A stretch of 64,000 nt of DNA from Bacteroidota bacterium (GTDB lineage Bacteria; Bacteroidota; Bacteroidia; Bacteroidales; Paludibacteraceae): assembly GCA_021779195.1 (NCBI GenBank), contig JAJYBB010000003.1, positions 1-64,000 of the forward strand, in the 5' to 3' direction. The number at the start of each line of letters is the position of its first letter. The stretch's first letter is position 1. Below, piece after piece: positions 16,587 to 26,054 of the stretch. A program made the translations under genes and the position numbers. The notes below the pieces were generated by a model. It was not told the origin of the DNA, searched no databases, and saw nothing but the letters and a program-made list of their open reading frames with translations.

Positions 16587-17447
16587 ATGATTATTAAATC
16601 CGAAAAACTCACCTTTTTTTTATTGTTGATTATTTTACTGTCTTCGTGTGCTAACTCGATGATTGAAAATGCGCCCTGGAATAACACGCCGGTTCCGGTG
16701 GTTTTTTCTGTTATTTCGCCGAATGAACCTGTTCAGGTGTATTTAAACAAAACGTATAGCCAGAACTCTCCGGCTGTCAAAAATCCATACCCAGAGGCAC
16801 AGGTATATATGTGCGGACCCGATAATAACTGGATAAAACTGACCCGTTTATCGCCTGATACCTGTATTTTTGAAGATAGTCAGAAACAGTTGATCGTTGA
16901 AAAAGGGAAAACCTACTCGTTAAAGGTTGAATTGAGCGACCGGACTGTTTATGCTCAAACCACGGTTGTTCCTGAACCCGCGCTTATTATCGACGCCAAT
17001 TGTATCCTGACAGGTGATAGCGATATCAGAAATATATTTGATTCTCAACGGTATGATACTTTATTAGTCAATAATCTATCTATTAAATACTCACCTCCGG
17101 GAAATAAGGACTGTGAATACTTATTCTCTGCCAATTCTGAACAAATTTATGGAACAAGGTTTCCGAATCAAGGGAGTTTTCAGTCAACTGATTTCGGAAC
17201 ACCAAAAGATTCTACTTCCTTTACATTAGAATTAACCACTGTAGATCCTTATTATAAAAAGTATTTGGACGCAGAATCTATTAATTCACTTTCAAATAAT
17301 TATAGTAATAATTCTCCCATTTTGGCATTGATTCAGTCATTTGGAGGAGTATTGCCACAATTCTCCAATATCGTGAATGGCGTAGGGCTATTTGGAAATA
17401 CGGTGACGGATAGAAAACGAATAACAATTAAGCCCTTAGCAAAATAA
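16587..17447 (+). CDS. DUF4249 lipoprotein, partner of the TonB-dependent receptor
   Basis: 286 residues. The signal ends in ILLSSC (Cys21). The mature protein shows the DUF4249 pattern: PVVFSVISPNEPVQVYLNKTY, then YPEAQVYMCGPD and GKTYSLKVELSDRTVYAQTTVVP, with Ig-like strands. DUF4249 genes regularly stand next to TonB-dependent receptors in Bacteroidetes, and the product is believed to sit at the outer membrane as a surface component of the uptake machine. The stop is 1 bp before the receptor start codon, which indicates tight coupling. The substrate is not apparent. Confidence 0.82.
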   Translation: MIIKSEKLTFFLLLIILLSSCANSMIENAPWNNTPVPVVFSVISPNEPVQVYLNKTYSQNSPAVKNPYPEAQVYMCGPDNNWIKLTRLSPDTCIFEDSQKQLIVEKGKTYSLKVELSDRTVYAQTTVVPEPALIIDANCILTGDSDIRNIFDSQRYDTLLVNNLSIKYSPPGNKDCEYLFSANSEQIYGTRFPNQGSFQSTDFGTPKDSTSFTLELTTVDPYYKKYLDAESINSLSNNYSNNSPILALIQSFGGVLPQFSNIVNGVGLFGNTVTDRKRITIKPLAK

Positions 17448-17448
17448 G

Positions 17449-19845
17449 ATGAAGAAAAAAGTTGTTCTTTTAAAATCATTTGGTTGGTTGTTGCTTTGGG
17501 TTAGTTGCTTTACAATACTGAATGCGCAAGAAACAGAACTCCGTTATAAAGTTCTTGGAAAAATCATCGATGCCAAAACCAAAAAAGGAATAAAGAAAAT
17601 TCCGATGAAAGTACTTCCTTTCAACCGGGTAGTTGAAACCGATGATAACGGGGCGTTTCTGTTTAATATGCCAAAAGGCAAGTATTCGTTTGTAACGGAT
17701 TATTACCCATTTGTAAAACAGGAAGTAAAACTTAATTTACAGTCGGATACTACTATTTTAATTGAACTTCATACCATTCAGGGTGTAAACTACCTGAGCG
17801 AGGTAGAAGTTCTCAGCTCCAAACCGGCCACTGAAAAACCTGCATCATTGGAACAAATTGAAGGTAGGCAACTTAAAACTCTACCCGCCATAATAGGTGA
17901 ACGTGATATTCTGAAAGCATTCGGACTTACAGCCGGTGTTACTTCAAGCAGTGAAGGATCTGCCGATATGCAGGTAAGAGGTGGCTTGCATGGACAAAAC
18001 CTGTATCTGTTGGATGGTATTCCGTTGTATTCTACCGAACACTTTTTCGGAATGGTTTCGGTCTATAACCCTACCATTATTAAAAGTGCCAAATTGTATA
18101 AATCTGATTTCCCGGCAGAATATGGTGGTAAAATATCTTCGGTGGTCAATGTTCAGACAGAAGATGCCAATTTAAAGAAATTCAAGGGAGAAGTTGAAGT
18201 AGGTATGCTTACCAGCAAACTGGCGTTGAATATCCCACTGGTATCTGATAAACTGGCATTATCAGTTGCCGGACGTATTTCAAATTATAGTATTATCGAT
18301 CTGGTTTCCCCGCTTCTTCCTGAATCTGCCGGAACTCGGTTTGCAGTTCACTTTGGGGATATTAATGCGAATCTGGTTTGGAAATTGTCGAATACGGATA
18401 AACTAAAACTGACTTTTCTGAGCAATACGGATGGTATTGAAGTGCAAAATAAGTATGATAATGAAAAAAACAAGTTTTGGACCAAAAATAATCAACAAAA
18501 TCTTGGATTAAACTGGTACAAAACAATTTCCGAAAAAGCGGACAACCATTTACTGGTTTATGCCGATAATTATGGATATGATACAGGTAATTCAGTACAG
18601 TATATTTCAACTAACCAAAATCTGATTGGACAAGTGCTGACGGGTATAAACTCTATGGGATTAGTTGATAAATTTAATTATCATATCTCTGACAAATTGA
18701 ATCTGAATGCCGGTGCATCCTTTAAATCCTATGGCTTTTCACCTATTCAAGTAAATGTTAATGATTCAACGGTAAATGCGGTGAAACCTTCAGACCAAGT
18801 CATGTTAAACGAAGAAGTTGTTTTTACAGAAGGTAATTATCAATTGGCAAAACAACAGCAACTTACAGTTGGATTACGCTTAAGTGCTATTGGAAATAAG
18901 GATAAAACCTTTACCAACCTTGAACCCCGGATTGGTTATCATGGCATATTTGCCAATGACTTTTCCATCAGTGCATCCGTTGGGAGAATGACCCAGCCTG
19001 TTCATCGGGTTGCCAATTCAGGATTAGGTTTCCCTTTCGAAATGTTTTATCCATCGAGTGCTATTCTTTCGCCTGAAAGTTCCTGGAACTTTTCACTTGG
19101 AGGTGCGAAGGATTTTTCGTGGAATAACAGACAGTTGTCAATAAAAGTAGATGCATGGTACAAAACCATGGAAAACATAGTTGAATTTCAGGATGGTTAC
19201 GATATGAATTATGTAACTAATTATGCTATGCAAGCAAATACTACCCTGAGTACAGATAAATTTCTCGCGCAGGGTAATGGAAAAGCGTACGGAATTGATT
19301 TCTCTGCAAATTATACTATCAAAAAACTGAAACTGACTGCCGATTATACGTTGATGAGAGCAATATGCCAGTTTGACCAGTCAAACTATGGACGACCATT
19401 TGACGCTTCAACAGATATAAGGAATTCACTTTCGCTTACTTCGGAAATTAAGCTTTCCGACTCGTGGTCATTTTGTGCCACTTGGCAATATAATTCAGGA
19501 AAACCAATAACAGTACCAACTTATATTTTTGCTAATCCGACGACCAATCCGCACTTTTATGATTACACGGATATTAATTTTCAGCAAGTCATAACCGAGC
19601 GAAACAATTACCGGACAAAACCCTTTCATCGGTTGGATGTTTCGTTTAATCACAATTACAAAACCCGAAAGAAACATTTGGATGCAAGCATCTCATTAGG
19701 TATTTACAACGTATATAATCAGGCAAATCCATTCATATACTATATAGACAATGTTCAAAACCCAGACAAAACCTATACCCCGGTATTGAAATCAATGTCT
19801 TTGTTCCCGATATTACCTTCATTTAGCTGGTCGGTGAAGTTTTAA
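17449..19845 (+). CDS. TonB-dependent outer-membrane receptor
   Basis: 798 residues. A signal peptide ends near LNAQ. Residues about 30-105 are a carboxypeptidase-regulatory-like beta-sandwich (KVLGKIIDAKTKKGIKKIPMKV). The plug follows at about 125-230 (MQVRGGLHGQNLYLLDGIPLY). The 22-strand barrel ends with PSFSWSVKF, an aromatic C-terminal residue as in outer-membrane barrels. It is shorter than SusC (about 1000 residues) and lacks the SusC plug signature, so it belongs to the DUF4249-linked receptors rather than to a PUL. Coupling with DUF4249 supports energised uptake of an unidentified ligand. Confidence 0.9.
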   Translation: MKKKVVLLKSFGWLLLWVSCFTILNAQETELRYKVLGKIIDAKTKKGIKKIPMKVLPFNRVVETDDNGAFLFNMPKGKYSFVTDYYPFVKQEVKLNLQSDTTILIELHTIQGVNYLSEVEVLSSKPATEKPASLEQIEGRQLKTLPAIIGERDILKAFGLTAGVTSSSEGSADMQVRGGLHGQNLYLLDGIPLYSTEHFFGMVSVYNPTIIKSAKLYKSDFPAEYGGKISSVVNVQTEDANLKKFKGEVEVGMLTSKLALNIPLVSDKLALSVAGRISNYSIIDLVSPLLPESAGTRFAVHFGDINANLVWKLSNTDKLKLTFLSNTDGIEVQNKYDNEKNKFWTKNNQQNLGLNWYKTISEKADNHLLVYADNYGYDTGNSVQYISTNQNLIGQVLTGINSMGLVDKFNYHISDKLNLNAGASFKSYGFSPIQVNVNDSTVNAVKPSDQVMLNEEVVFTEGNYQLAKQQQLTVGLRLSAIGNKDKTFTNLEPRIGYHGIFANDFSISASVGRMTQPVHRVANSGLGFPFEMFYPSSAILSPESSWNFSLGGAKDFSWNNRQLSIKVDAWYKTMENIVEFQDGYDMNYVTNYAMQANTTLSTDKFLAQGNGKAYGIDFSANYTIKKLKLTADYTLMRAICQFDQSNYGRPFDASTDIRNSLSLTSEIKLSDSWSFCATWQYNSGKPITVPTYIFANPTTNPHFYDYTDINFQQVITERNNYRTKPFHRLDVSFNHNYKTRKKHLDASISLGIYNVYNQANPFIYYIDNVQNPDKTYTPVLKSMSLFPILPSFSWSVKF

Positions 19846-20453
19846 ACGCATCATCATTTTCGTCTAATGGCAATTAAATTTTATTTTATACTTTTGAAGA
19901 AAAAAGCAAATTTCAATTATCTAGTCTCCTTCGAAACATCAATTTATTTATTTTGGATGCTAAGACCTAAAGTCGCAAAACCTTGAATTACAATGCATAT
20001 TATTTGAAACGTCTTAGTAAACCTTGTCCTTACGGATATGTTTATTCAATGAGCAAAAAGTGGCGCTGGTTGGTAGGAACCCATGCGAATAGTTGTGAAT
20101 AAATCCGAGGGGACGAAGATTTCAAAGTATTATACAAATATTTTTACACCTATTTCCTGCAATTTTTCCCGTATCTTTCCTGAAATTTTGCAAGTTGTTT
20201 TCAAATAAACATATTAATTTTTTAAATCATTACAAAATAGTTCACTAAAGTGATGTTTTGTATGAGATCAACTCTGACAAACTAAAGGAACAACTTAAGT
20301 TTGCCGATTTTAAAAATATTCGGTCAGTTATCAGAAATGACAAACAAACCGATATTTTTGTTACAATAACAAAAGTATTTGGTAAAAAAGAAACCTACCA
20401 TTTAGAGGCAATGCACTACATTTGAAGCATCTTAAATTCTATTACAAGCAACA
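19846..20453 (+). other. 608-bp gap containing a short orphan coding remnant (20258-20425)
   Basis: Most of this gap is AT-rich with no clear gene. At 20258-20425 a 55-codon frame (TTG at its left, TAA just upstream at 20246-20248) encodes a strongly protein-like sequence: LYEINSDKLKEQLKFADFKN, IRSVIRNDKQTDIFVTITKV and GKKETYHLEAMHYI, ending TGA 29 bp before the GH2 start. It may be the tail of a deleted gene or a tiny gene. No family is recognised. The GH2 promoter must lie in or just after it. Confidence 0.35.
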
Positions 20454-23279
20454 ATGAATCACGAATTTTTAAAATCAAACGCTAAAAAAATATCCATTCG
20501 GTTTATTCTCCTTTCCGTCCTCTCATTTTGCATAATATTTTCGGGATTTGCCGCCGAAAAAAAAATTGATCTAAGTGGAAAATGGTCAGTAAAGCTCGAT
20601 TCAGCTGATATTGGAATTTCACAGAAGTGGTTTTTGACTACTTTTTCTGAAAAAATGGATCTTCCGGGAACAACCGATGACGCCCAAATGGGAATTCCAA
20701 ACACGCTTCTTCCCAAATTGGAGAAGCCTCAAATATTGCATCTTACCCGTAAAAATAGCTATGTGGGTGTAGCTTGGTATAGTCGAAGCTTTTCTATTCC
20801 TGCCGATTGGAAAAACAAGCAAATTACACTAAAACTTGAACGGGTAATTTGGCAAACCCGCGTCTGGATAGATGGGAAAGAAGTGCCAACAATGCAGGAA
20901 AGCCTTACCACACCTCATTATTTTGACTTGTCAAAATATTTGCCGGCAGGAAATCACAAGATTACCATTCGAGTTGATAATCGCAAAAAATACGACATTT
21001 CGGTGAATGACATGGCGCATGCCTATACCAATGAAACACAGATTATGTGGAATGGAATTATAGGTGAAATAAGCTGTACCTCGGCGGATAAAATCCATAT
21101 TTCAGATATTCAGATTTATCCTGATATTGATAAAAAACTTGTCAGGGTTAAAGTTTCCATTTCAAATTCCACTGATTTGCCATCAAATGGTGTAATGAAG
21201 CTATTTGTTGCATCGAAGAAAATAAAATTAACTTCACTTTCATTTCCATTTCATACCAATAAATCAACTTCAATTGTTGAAATGACTTATCCGATGGGCA
21301 AAAACCCGTTGTTGTGGGACGAATTCAATCCTAATTTATATACGCTTTCAGCAGAAATAAAAGGGAAAGGCTATCAATCGACCAAAACCGCAACTTTTGG
21401 AATGCGATCATTAACGAATAAAAATGCACACATTCAAGTAAATGGACACGACATTTTTTTACGTGGCACGTTGGAATGTTCTATTTTTCCTTTGACCGGT
21501 CATCCGCCAATGGATAAACAAGGTTGGCAAAAGGTTTTTGGAACAGCTCGTGAATGGGGATTAAATCACCTGCGTTTTCATTCGTGGTGTCCGCCTGAGG
21601 CTGCCTTTGAAGTAGCTGACGAAATGGGTTTTTATTTACAAATCGAATTGCCACTTTGGTCTTTAACCGTAAACAAAGACAAGGCCACCAATGAATTTTT
21701 GTATGCCGAAGCCAATCGGATCAGCACGGCATATGGCAACCATCCATCATTTTGTTTCTGGAGTTTAGGAAATGAACTACAGCCTGATTTTAAGTTTCTG
21801 AATGCATTCGTCGATAAACTAAAATCACAGGATTCGAGACATTTATATACCTGTACAAGTTACACTTTTGAAAAAGGACATGGCGATTGGCCTGAACACA
21901 ATGATGATTATTTTATAACTCAATATACCAAAAAAGGTTGGGTTCGGGGTCAGGGTATCTTTGGCAGTGAATCACCGCGGTTTGATAAAGATTATTCGAC
22001 CGCCATCGACAGTATTCCGGTACCCATTATCACGCACGAAATTGGTCAGTATTCGGTATATCCAAATGTCAAAGAAATAGACAAATATACCGGAGTACTT
22101 GATCCTCTCAATTTCAAAGCAGTCAAAGCCGACCTCCAACATAAAAATCTTCTGAACAAAGCAACTGATTATTTGATGGCATCAGGACAATTTGCAGCCA
22201 TCCTTTATAAAGAAGAAATTGAACGTGCCTTAAAAACGAAAGGATTGAGCGGATTCCAGTTGCTCGATTTGCAGGATTATCCCGGGCAGGGAACGGCTTT
22301 GGTTGGATTAGTGGATGCATTTTGGGATAGTAAAGGAATAATTTCACCAACTGAATTTCGTGAATTTTGCGCTTCGGTTGTGCCTTTGGCTCGTTTTCCA
22401 AAGGCGGTTTTTCTGAATAACGAAACATTTCATGCTGAACTTGAGTTGGCAAATTATTCTAACGAAGAATTTAAAGGGAAAAAAGCAGTTTGGGAATTGA
22501 CTGATAAATCCGGTAAAGTTTTAAAAACAGGTTTTTTGATCATTCATAATTCAGGATTGGGTAACGTGAACAAAATTGGGGATGTTTCATGTCCGTTATC
22601 ATTTGCAATTGAAGCTAAACAGCTGAAATTTAGTCTAAAAATAGAGGATACAGCTTATCAGAACAGTTGGAAATTGTGGGTTTATCCCGTTGATGCAAAA
22701 CCCGAATTGGGGAACGTGGTTTACACACGTGTTGCTTCCGAAGCCGAAAAGGCATTGGCACAAGGCAAAACCGTGCTTTATAATCCCGATTGGAAAAAGT
22801 TGAAAGGCATTGAAGGCAAATTTCTTCCGGTATTTTGGAGTCCGGTTCACTTTCCAAAACAAGCGGCAACTATGGGTGTACTTTGTAATCCGAATGATCC
22901 GGCTTTGGCAGAGTTCCCAACCGATATGCATTCCGATTGGCAATGGTGGGATTTGAACACAAATTCTACTACTTTGGTTATTGACAGCATTCCACAGGTA
23001 CATCCCATCGTCGAAATGATTGATAACTGGGTGAATAATCGCCGTTTGGCATCGGTTTTCGAAGCAAAAGTCGGCAATGGGAAACTGCTGTATTCTACAA
23101 TCGATTTGAATACAAATTTAGATCATCGCCCGCAAGCCAAACAAATGCTGATCAGTCTTTTAGATTACATGAATAGTCCGGCTTTCCATCCTTCCGGCAA
23201 AGTCCCATTTTCAGAACTACTTCAATTTGAATCCGAAGTGAGTTTGGATAAAAAAACGCAGGCAACGGATATTTATTAG
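20454..23279 (+). CDS. Glycoside hydrolase family 2 enzyme
   Basis: 941 residues with a signal peptide ending near SGFAA. Domains in order: jelly-roll sugar-binding (about 35-210: SGKWSVKLDSADIG, VGVAWYSRSF, HKITIRVDNRKKYD), Ig-like (about 215-325), TIM barrel (about 330-600) and a C-terminal beta region. The barrel carries GH2 hallmarks: RGTLECSIFP, GLNHLRFHSWCPPEAAFE, acid/base Glu441 in WSLGNEL and nucleophile Glu529 in THEIGQ. Exo-acting retaining enzymes of GH2 include beta-galactosidases, beta-glucuronidases and arabinopyranosidases; this subgroup cannot be specified. No T9SS tail is seen, so it is probably periplasmic. It opens the PUL. Confidence 0.9.
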   Translation: MNHEFLKSNAKKISIRFILLSVLSFCIIFSGFAAEKKIDLSGKWSVKLDSADIGISQKWFLTTFSEKMDLPGTTDDAQMGIPNTLLPKLEKPQILHLTRKNSYVGVAWYSRSFSIPADWKNKQITLKLERVIWQTRVWIDGKEVPTMQESLTTPHYFDLSKYLPAGNHKITIRVDNRKKYDISVNDMAHAYTNETQIMWNGIIGEISCTSADKIHISDIQIYPDIDKKLVRVKVSISNSTDLPSNGVMKLFVASKKIKLTSLSFPFHTNKSTSIVEMTYPMGKNPLLWDEFNPNLYTLSAEIKGKGYQSTKTATFGMRSLTNKNAHIQVNGHDIFLRGTLECSIFPLTGHPPMDKQGWQKVFGTAREWGLNHLRFHSWCPPEAAFEVADEMGFYLQIELPLWSLTVNKDKATNEFLYAEANRISTAYGNHPSFCFWSLGNELQPDFKFLNAFVDKLKSQDSRHLYTCTSYTFEKGHGDWPEHNDDYFITQYTKKGWVRGQGIFGSESPRFDKDYSTAIDSIPVPIITHEIGQYSVYPNVKEIDKYTGVLDPLNFKAVKADLQHKNLLNKATDYLMASGQFAAILYKEEIERALKTKGLSGFQLLDLQDYPGQGTALVGLVDAFWDSKGIISPTEFREFCASVVPLARFPKAVFLNNETFHAELELANYSNEEFKGKKAVWELTDKSGKVLKTGFLIIHNSGLGNVNKIGDVSCPLSFAIEAKQLKFSLKIEDTAYQNSWKLWVYPVDAKPELGNVVYTRVASEAEKALAQGKTVLYNPDWKKLKGIEGKFLPVFWSPVHFPKQAATMGVLCNPNDPALAEFPTDMHSDWQWWDLNTNSTTLVIDSIPQVHPIVEMIDNWVNNRRLASVFEAKVGNGKLLYSTIDLNTNLDHRPQAKQMLISLLDYMNSPAFHPSGKVPFSELLQFESEVSLDKKTQATDIY

Positions 23280-23658
23280 GAAAATTTGCAGGTTATCATT
23301 CTGAAAAATAATAATATTGCTTGGTTCGCTTCTCATTGTTATTTTCCGGATTCAAGTGAGAATAAAGCGTATCAGTAATGCATCATGTACAAATCGAGAA
23401 TTTAGATCTCGACAAAAGCGAACCCGTTGACGCTGTCCATCTTGGGCTAACAAAAAAAACTAAATACTTGAAATTAAATAGATTGAATTCTTGTTTTAGA
23501 TTTTTATGGAAAGCAAATGGGTCGAAAGGAAGCAATAAGATAGTCTTGAAAAAAGAATTATCCTAATCAGTGTTACAACATTTATATCAATTGGTAGAAT
23601 AACGAAAATTTCGTCAGGGTAATACATCTATTTTTGCAACAACTAATACTGTAAAAAT
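23280..23658 (+). promoter_or_regulatory. 379-bp leader of the esterase gene with a -7 element at 23629-23636
   Basis: TATTTTTG at 23629-23636 matches the Bacteroidetes -7 consensus TAnnTTTG and is preceded by CATC, giving CATCTATTTTTG. The same 12-mer occurs upstream of the GH30 gene. No well-spaced -33 TTTG is visible. The rest of the gap is AT-rich without a convincing gene; a 62-codon frame at 23378-23566 is not protein-like. Confidence 0.45.
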
Positions 23659-25890
23659 GTGAAAAAACACTACCGTTTCCTCATACTTCTTGCATTTGTT
23701 TTTTTCAGTCTCACGAAAGCAACAGCACAAGCAATTAATTACGGTCCGTATAAATTGTTTTCGTCCTGTTCGTTCAATACCGATGGCACTGATTCGTTGG
23801 GGAATGATAATTTATTGATTAAAAATGCCACCATTATAGATGATCCGCAACGGGGGAAAGTGGTTTCGATCAGCAAATCGAATATGGGCTATTTGGAATA
23901 CGAAAAAACACCTTTATTAGTTGATACTTTTACGGTTGCTTTTTGGTACTATTGGGATCAGGAAAACAATGACACACAGTGGCAAAGCATTTTTATATTT
24001 ACTAAACAAGCGATAACAAATACTCATTTTTATTTAACTCCCTGTGCTTGGAATACTACCGGAGTATCCATGGTAGTGGGCAGTAAAGCTTCAGCCAATG
24101 TATGGCAATCGTTAAATGCAACTTCATATCATCTTCAGACCAACCATTGGTATCACATTGCCGTTACAGTTCAAGGAAGTACAGTAAGTACCTACATTGA
24201 TGGTGAATTAACAGCTACGGGAACTATAACGGCTACTCCTGTTAACGTGGGAGCTGAGAAATACTATTTTGGTGCCGATCCTGATTTGAATAAAATACCA
24301 CAAACTGCCCGTTTTGATGATATAAAAATATTTCATCAGGTTTTGCTTGGGAATCAGATAAAAGCACTTTTCAAAGGGCAACCCATTCCGGCACCGATTG
24401 GTCCCTTGGATTTTGTAAAACTGACAGTCAATTTAAAAGCAAATGATGCGGATTATATTTTCCTGTCACCGAATCCGATAAGCACAACTGTTTCAGTTTA
24501 TAGTATTTTATCCCAGCCGGTTTCAGTTGTTTTGAAAGAAATGATTACTACCGATGATTACAAGCCCATCAGGGTGGACAGTTCATTGGTGGTTGTCAAT
24601 CCTGGAAATAATACGTTTAATTTCAGTTACAAGGCCACCAATCCTGGTTTTTATCGTTATACAGCTTATCTCGAAAAAGACGGTTACAAAGGCGATTCGA
24701 GGAAAATGAATGTGGGATTTGAACCTGAAAAAATTATTTCGCCGGTTGACACTTTGCCTGGTTTTACCGCATTTTGGGATGATACACGGAAACAACTTGA
24801 TGCCATTGCCCCCAATTATGTTGTAACCAAAGATGCAACTTTGTCCAGCGCACAACGGAATATCTATGTTGTTGAAATGACTTCATTCAATAACGAGCGT
24901 ATAAAAGGATATTATGCAGAACCCACGAAACCGGGTAAATATCCGGTAAATATGGTTTTTATGGGCTACGGTGTAGCCGCTTTTGCACCCTCAAATGTTG
25001 ATAATGGTTTTGCCGAATTTATTGTTTCAGCCAGAGGTCAGGGGCTAAATGTACCTTCAGGGCAAAATTACTGGCAAGGTAAGTATGGTGATTATCTGAC
25101 CTATGGCCTTGATTCAAAAGAAAATTATTTTTATCGTGGTGCATTTATGGATTTGATCCGGGCGGTTGATTTTGTTTGTACCAGAGCCGAGGTTGATACA
25201 ACACAAATTGTTGCTCAGGGAATCAGTCAAGGTGGTGGATATACTTTTGCTGTTTCGGCACTCGATAAACGTATCAAAGCTTGCGTTCCTCAGATTCCAT
25301 TTCTCTCCGATTGGCGTGATTATTTTAATATCGTGCCCTGGCCTGCAAGTAATTTCAGCACCTATCTGAGTCAACATCCTGAATCTTCGTGGGATAAAAT
25401 CTTTTCGGTATTAAGCTATTTCGATATTAAGAATTTAGCAGGAATGATTAAGTGTCCGTTACTTATGTGTACAGGGGTGCAAGACGAAACTTGTCCCGAT
25501 CATATCAATTTTGCGGCATATAATCAGGTGAAAACCGATAAAAGTTACATTTCATATCCATTAAACGGACATGCTGTGTCTTCGGATTTTACCACGTACT
25601 CATGGCAATGGTTAAGGTCAAAATTAGCAGTGCTTTCGCCAAATGCACTCCCTCTCACACAAGAAGAAAAAATACATGTTTTTCCCAATCCATTCACCGA
25701 TAGTATTTCAATATCAGGATTAGCTATGAAAACAGTCAAACTTCTCGATGAAAAAGGAGTTGAACAACCGATTAAGATTTCTTCGGTAAATAATGGTTGG
25801 AAAATAAATACTTCAGCTTTAAAAAAGGGGGTTTATTTAGTCTCTGTTCAAACTGATACAGGCATTGTTTCGAGAAAAATTCTTAAATAG
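23659..25890 (+). CDS. LamG plus acetyl-xylan-esterase-like (CE7-type) secreted esterase with T9SS tail
   Basis: 743 residues with a GTG start (the nearby ATG is followed at once by a stop). A signal peptide ends near TATAQA. Residues about 45-250 are a LamG/concanavalin-like lectin domain (TVAFWYYWDQEN, NHWYHIAVTVQGSTVSTYIDG, ARFDDIKIFHQVL). A linker beta domain (about 255-370) precedes an alpha/beta hydrolase (about 375-665) with RGQG, GISQGG (nucleophile Ser523), Asp609 in GVQDE and His638 in NGHAV, which is the CE7/AXE1 pattern. Residues about 670-743 form a T9SS sorting domain (VFPNPFTDSISI ... KKGVYLVSV). It probably removes acetyl groups from the target glycan outside the cell. Confidence 0.88.
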   Translation: MKKHYRFLILLAFVFFSLTKATAQAINYGPYKLFSSCSFNTDGTDSLGNDNLLIKNATIIDDPQRGKVVSISKSNMGYLEYEKTPLLVDTFTVAFWYYWDQENNDTQWQSIFIFTKQAITNTHFYLTPCAWNTTGVSMVVGSKASANVWQSLNATSYHLQTNHWYHIAVTVQGSTVSTYIDGELTATGTITATPVNVGAEKYYFGADPDLNKIPQTARFDDIKIFHQVLLGNQIKALFKGQPIPAPIGPLDFVKLTVNLKANDADYIFLSPNPISTTVSVYSILSQPVSVVLKEMITTDDYKPIRVDSSLVVVNPGNNTFNFSYKATNPGFYRYTAYLEKDGYKGDSRKMNVGFEPEKIISPVDTLPGFTAFWDDTRKQLDAIAPNYVVTKDATLSSAQRNIYVVEMTSFNNERIKGYYAEPTKPGKYPVNMVFMGYGVAAFAPSNVDNGFAEFIVSARGQGLNVPSGQNYWQGKYGDYLTYGLDSKENYFYRGAFMDLIRAVDFVCTRAEVDTTQIVAQGISQGGGYTFAVSALDKRIKACVPQIPFLSDWRDYFNIVPWPASNFSTYLSQHPESSWDKIFSVLSYFDIKNLAGMIKCPLLMCTGVQDETCPDHINFAAYNQVKTDKSYISYPLNGHAVSSDFTTYSWQWLRSKLAVLSPNALPLTQEEKIHVFPNPFTDSISISGLAMKTVKLLDEKGVEQPIKISSVNNGWKINTSALKKGVYLVSVQTDTGIVSRKILK

Positions 25891-25987
25891 TCGTTTTACA
25901 TTTATTTTAAAATAAACAATATGAAGTTAGTATTTATTGGGTGCCGCTTATTTTTTGAAAGATATTCCATATGATAGAAATATCATC

Positions 25988-25995
25988 TATTTTTG
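25988..25995 (+). promoter_or_regulatory. -7 promoter element of the first GH30 gene
   Basis: TATTTTTG fits TAnnTTTG and lies within CATCTATTTTTG, identical to the esterase leader. It is 60 bp before the ATG at 26055. A TTG at 25955-25957 is 30 bp upstream, wider than usual spacing. The shared 12-mer suggests common control of the two genes. Confidence 0.45.
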
Positions 25996-26054
25996 AGTCA
26001 TTATCTTTAGTATATCAAAAAACCATATAAGTGTTACAACTAAAAACAAAAAAA

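Noticed and set aside
23378-23566. 62-codon frame between GH2 and the esterase
   Set aside because: Composition is not protein-like, it has no recognisable domain and lies in the probable leader of the esterase gene.
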